From positions 623-64,622 of the forward strand of contig JABDBN010000002.1 in assembly GCA_013288625.1 (NCBI GenBank): a DNA stretch of 64,000 bases, given 5' to 3'. A program made the translations under genes and the position numbers. The notes below the pieces were generated by a model that saw only the letters and a program-made list of their open reading frames with translations, searched no databases and was not told where the DNA came from. The stretch comes from Alphaproteobacteria bacterium (GTDB lineage Bacteria; Pseudomonadota; Alphaproteobacteria; Rickettsiales; Midichloriaceae). Positions 63,327 through 64,000 of the stretch are shown here, piece after piece (the first letter of the stretch is position 1; each line of letters starts with the position of its first letter).

Positions 63327-64000
63327 AGGAATTTCGGCATTAATTACACAAAATCTGGGCTATGAGCCTGAGAGTAGTAGCGTTAAGAATATTAGCTTAC
63401 TGGATATACGCCCTAATCCACACCAGCCTCGTAAAGATTTTAATGAAAAAGAGCTTAGAGAGCTTAGCGAATCGATAAAAGATCATGGCATTTTGCAGCC
63501 AATTATAGTCAGACAACAAGGAGACTTTTATCAGATTATAGCAGGGGAAAGGCGCTACCAAGCTGCCAAGCTAAATGACTTAAAACAAATACCGGCTGTT
63601 ATTAGAGATATAAGCGACAAGGAGGCTTTTGAGATAGCCTTGGTGGAGAACATTCAACGCGAGAACCTGACCGCTATTGAAGAAGCAAAAGCCTATGAAA
63701 AAATGATAAAAGAGTTTAATCATACCCATGAAAGCCTGGCAACCGTTATTCACAAAAGCCGCAGCTATATTTCAAATACTCTACGCTTGCTCAACCTTCC
63801 TGAAGAAGTACAGAACCTACTTCTTGACCGTAAAATCAGTGCGGGACATGCTCGCTCTTTAGTTAACGCAAATGATGCAGCCAAACTTGCAAATAACATT
63901 GTTAATGATAATTGGTCTGTACGTAAAACCGAAAATGAAGTCAAAAGAAGAAATCGACCTCATCATCGCCACCAGCGCTTGATTCGCGATGGTGCCTATA
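63298..64000 (+). CDS. parB: Chromosome partitioning protein ParB, 5' part
   Basis: The frame runs off the right edge (about 234 codons visible). It starts MSKEKKVLGRGISALITQNL; an in-frame ATG at 63286 (MKSVMSK) is also possible. The CTPase/ParB-N domain shows IRPNPHQPRKDF, SIKDHGILQPIIVR, IAGERRYQAAKL (GERR motif) and LVENIQRENLTAIEEAKAYE; then comes the HTH region (HKSRSYISNTLRLLNLPEEV) that reads parS, and ISAGHARSLV. It binds the two parS sites upstream and loads SMC; the C-terminal dimerisation domain is outside the window. Confidence 0.96.
   Translation, partial: MSKEKKVLGRGISALITQNLGYEPESSSVKNISLLDIRPNPHQPRKDFNEKELRELSESIKDHGILQPIIVRQQGDFYQIIAGERRYQAAKLNDLKQIPAVIRDISDKEAFEIALVENIQRENLTAIEEAKAYEKMIKEFNHTHESLATVIHKSRSYISNTLRLLNLPEEVQNLLLDRKISAGHARSLVNANDAAKLANNIVNDNWSVRKTENEVKRRNRPHHRHQRLIRDGAY

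Overview
The window reads as chromosomal DNA of a host-associated alphaproteobacterium, most likely an obligate or facultative intracellular lineage of the Rickettsiales/Holosporales type; I cannot place it lower than that. The alphaproteobacterial evidence is a circularly permuted two-piece tmRNA gene, a stand-alone F0 operon with the extra b' subunit (atpI-B-E-b'-b) separated from F1, the mnmE-mnmG-rsmG-parA-parB block next to the chromosome origin, a parS site embedded in rsmG, and a zf-CHCC protein. The host-associated lifestyle is inferred from three ankyrin-repeat proteins, an LRR protein, several orphan helical protein families, and a protein carrying eukaryote-like kinase/14-3-3 motifs. 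The DNA is moderately AT-rich by eye.

Layout. 1-6.1 kb: the end of a P-loop ORF fused to low-complexity sequence, a small secreted Cys-rich protein, rlmN, an S9-family lipoprotein peptidase, and a 645-residue effector-like protein. 6.1-12 kb: a compact minus-strand run leuS-cpoB-atpI-atpB-atpE-atpF'-atpF with overlapping stops and starts. 12-15.5 kb: three adjacent minus-strand paralogues of an unrecognised family. 15.8-29.2 kb: housekeeping genes (metK, pgeF, phrB, gamma carbonic anhydrase, parC, cspA, an ABC-2 exporter, priA, holC, pcm), a secreted RNase A-like toxin-domain protein directly behind parC, and a Rpn-type PD-(D/E)XK nuclease.

29.3-42.1 kb: gspE/pilB and gspF/pilC overlap and lead into a membrane-anchored GT-B glycosyltransferase; then the tmRNA, a GNAT gene, nadD, rsfS, an MFS transporter, a GT2 glycosyltransferase, and a four-gene Wbp-type cluster (E-B-D-A) for UDP-2,3-diacetamido-2,3-dideoxy-glucuronate, a surface-polysaccharide sugar. 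42.1-53.2 kb is an accessory stretch: a palindromic repeat element, an entericidin-like lipoprotein, an LRR protein, two closely related ankyrin genes, a HEPN-MNT toxin-antitoxin pair followed by a GNAT gene, a FosA-like enzyme with the full active-site set, small secreted or lipoprotein ORFs, an orphan helical protein, and a pair of genes sharing a new C-terminal domain with and without ankyrin repeats. 53.3-64 kb returns to core genes: mfd, slt, mnmE, mnmG, rsmG, parA and the 5' part of parB, with two parS sites.

The strongest candidates for new biology are the three-paralogue family (12-15.5 kb) with its internal EF-Q-L-G-V-AL repeat, the RNase A-like protein behind parC, the 14-3-3-motif protein at 4.2-6.1 kb, the RESFAC-type domain at 51.2-53.2 kb, and the unusual 20-codon tmRNA tag. 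All function calls come from motif recognition by eye; no database search was run.
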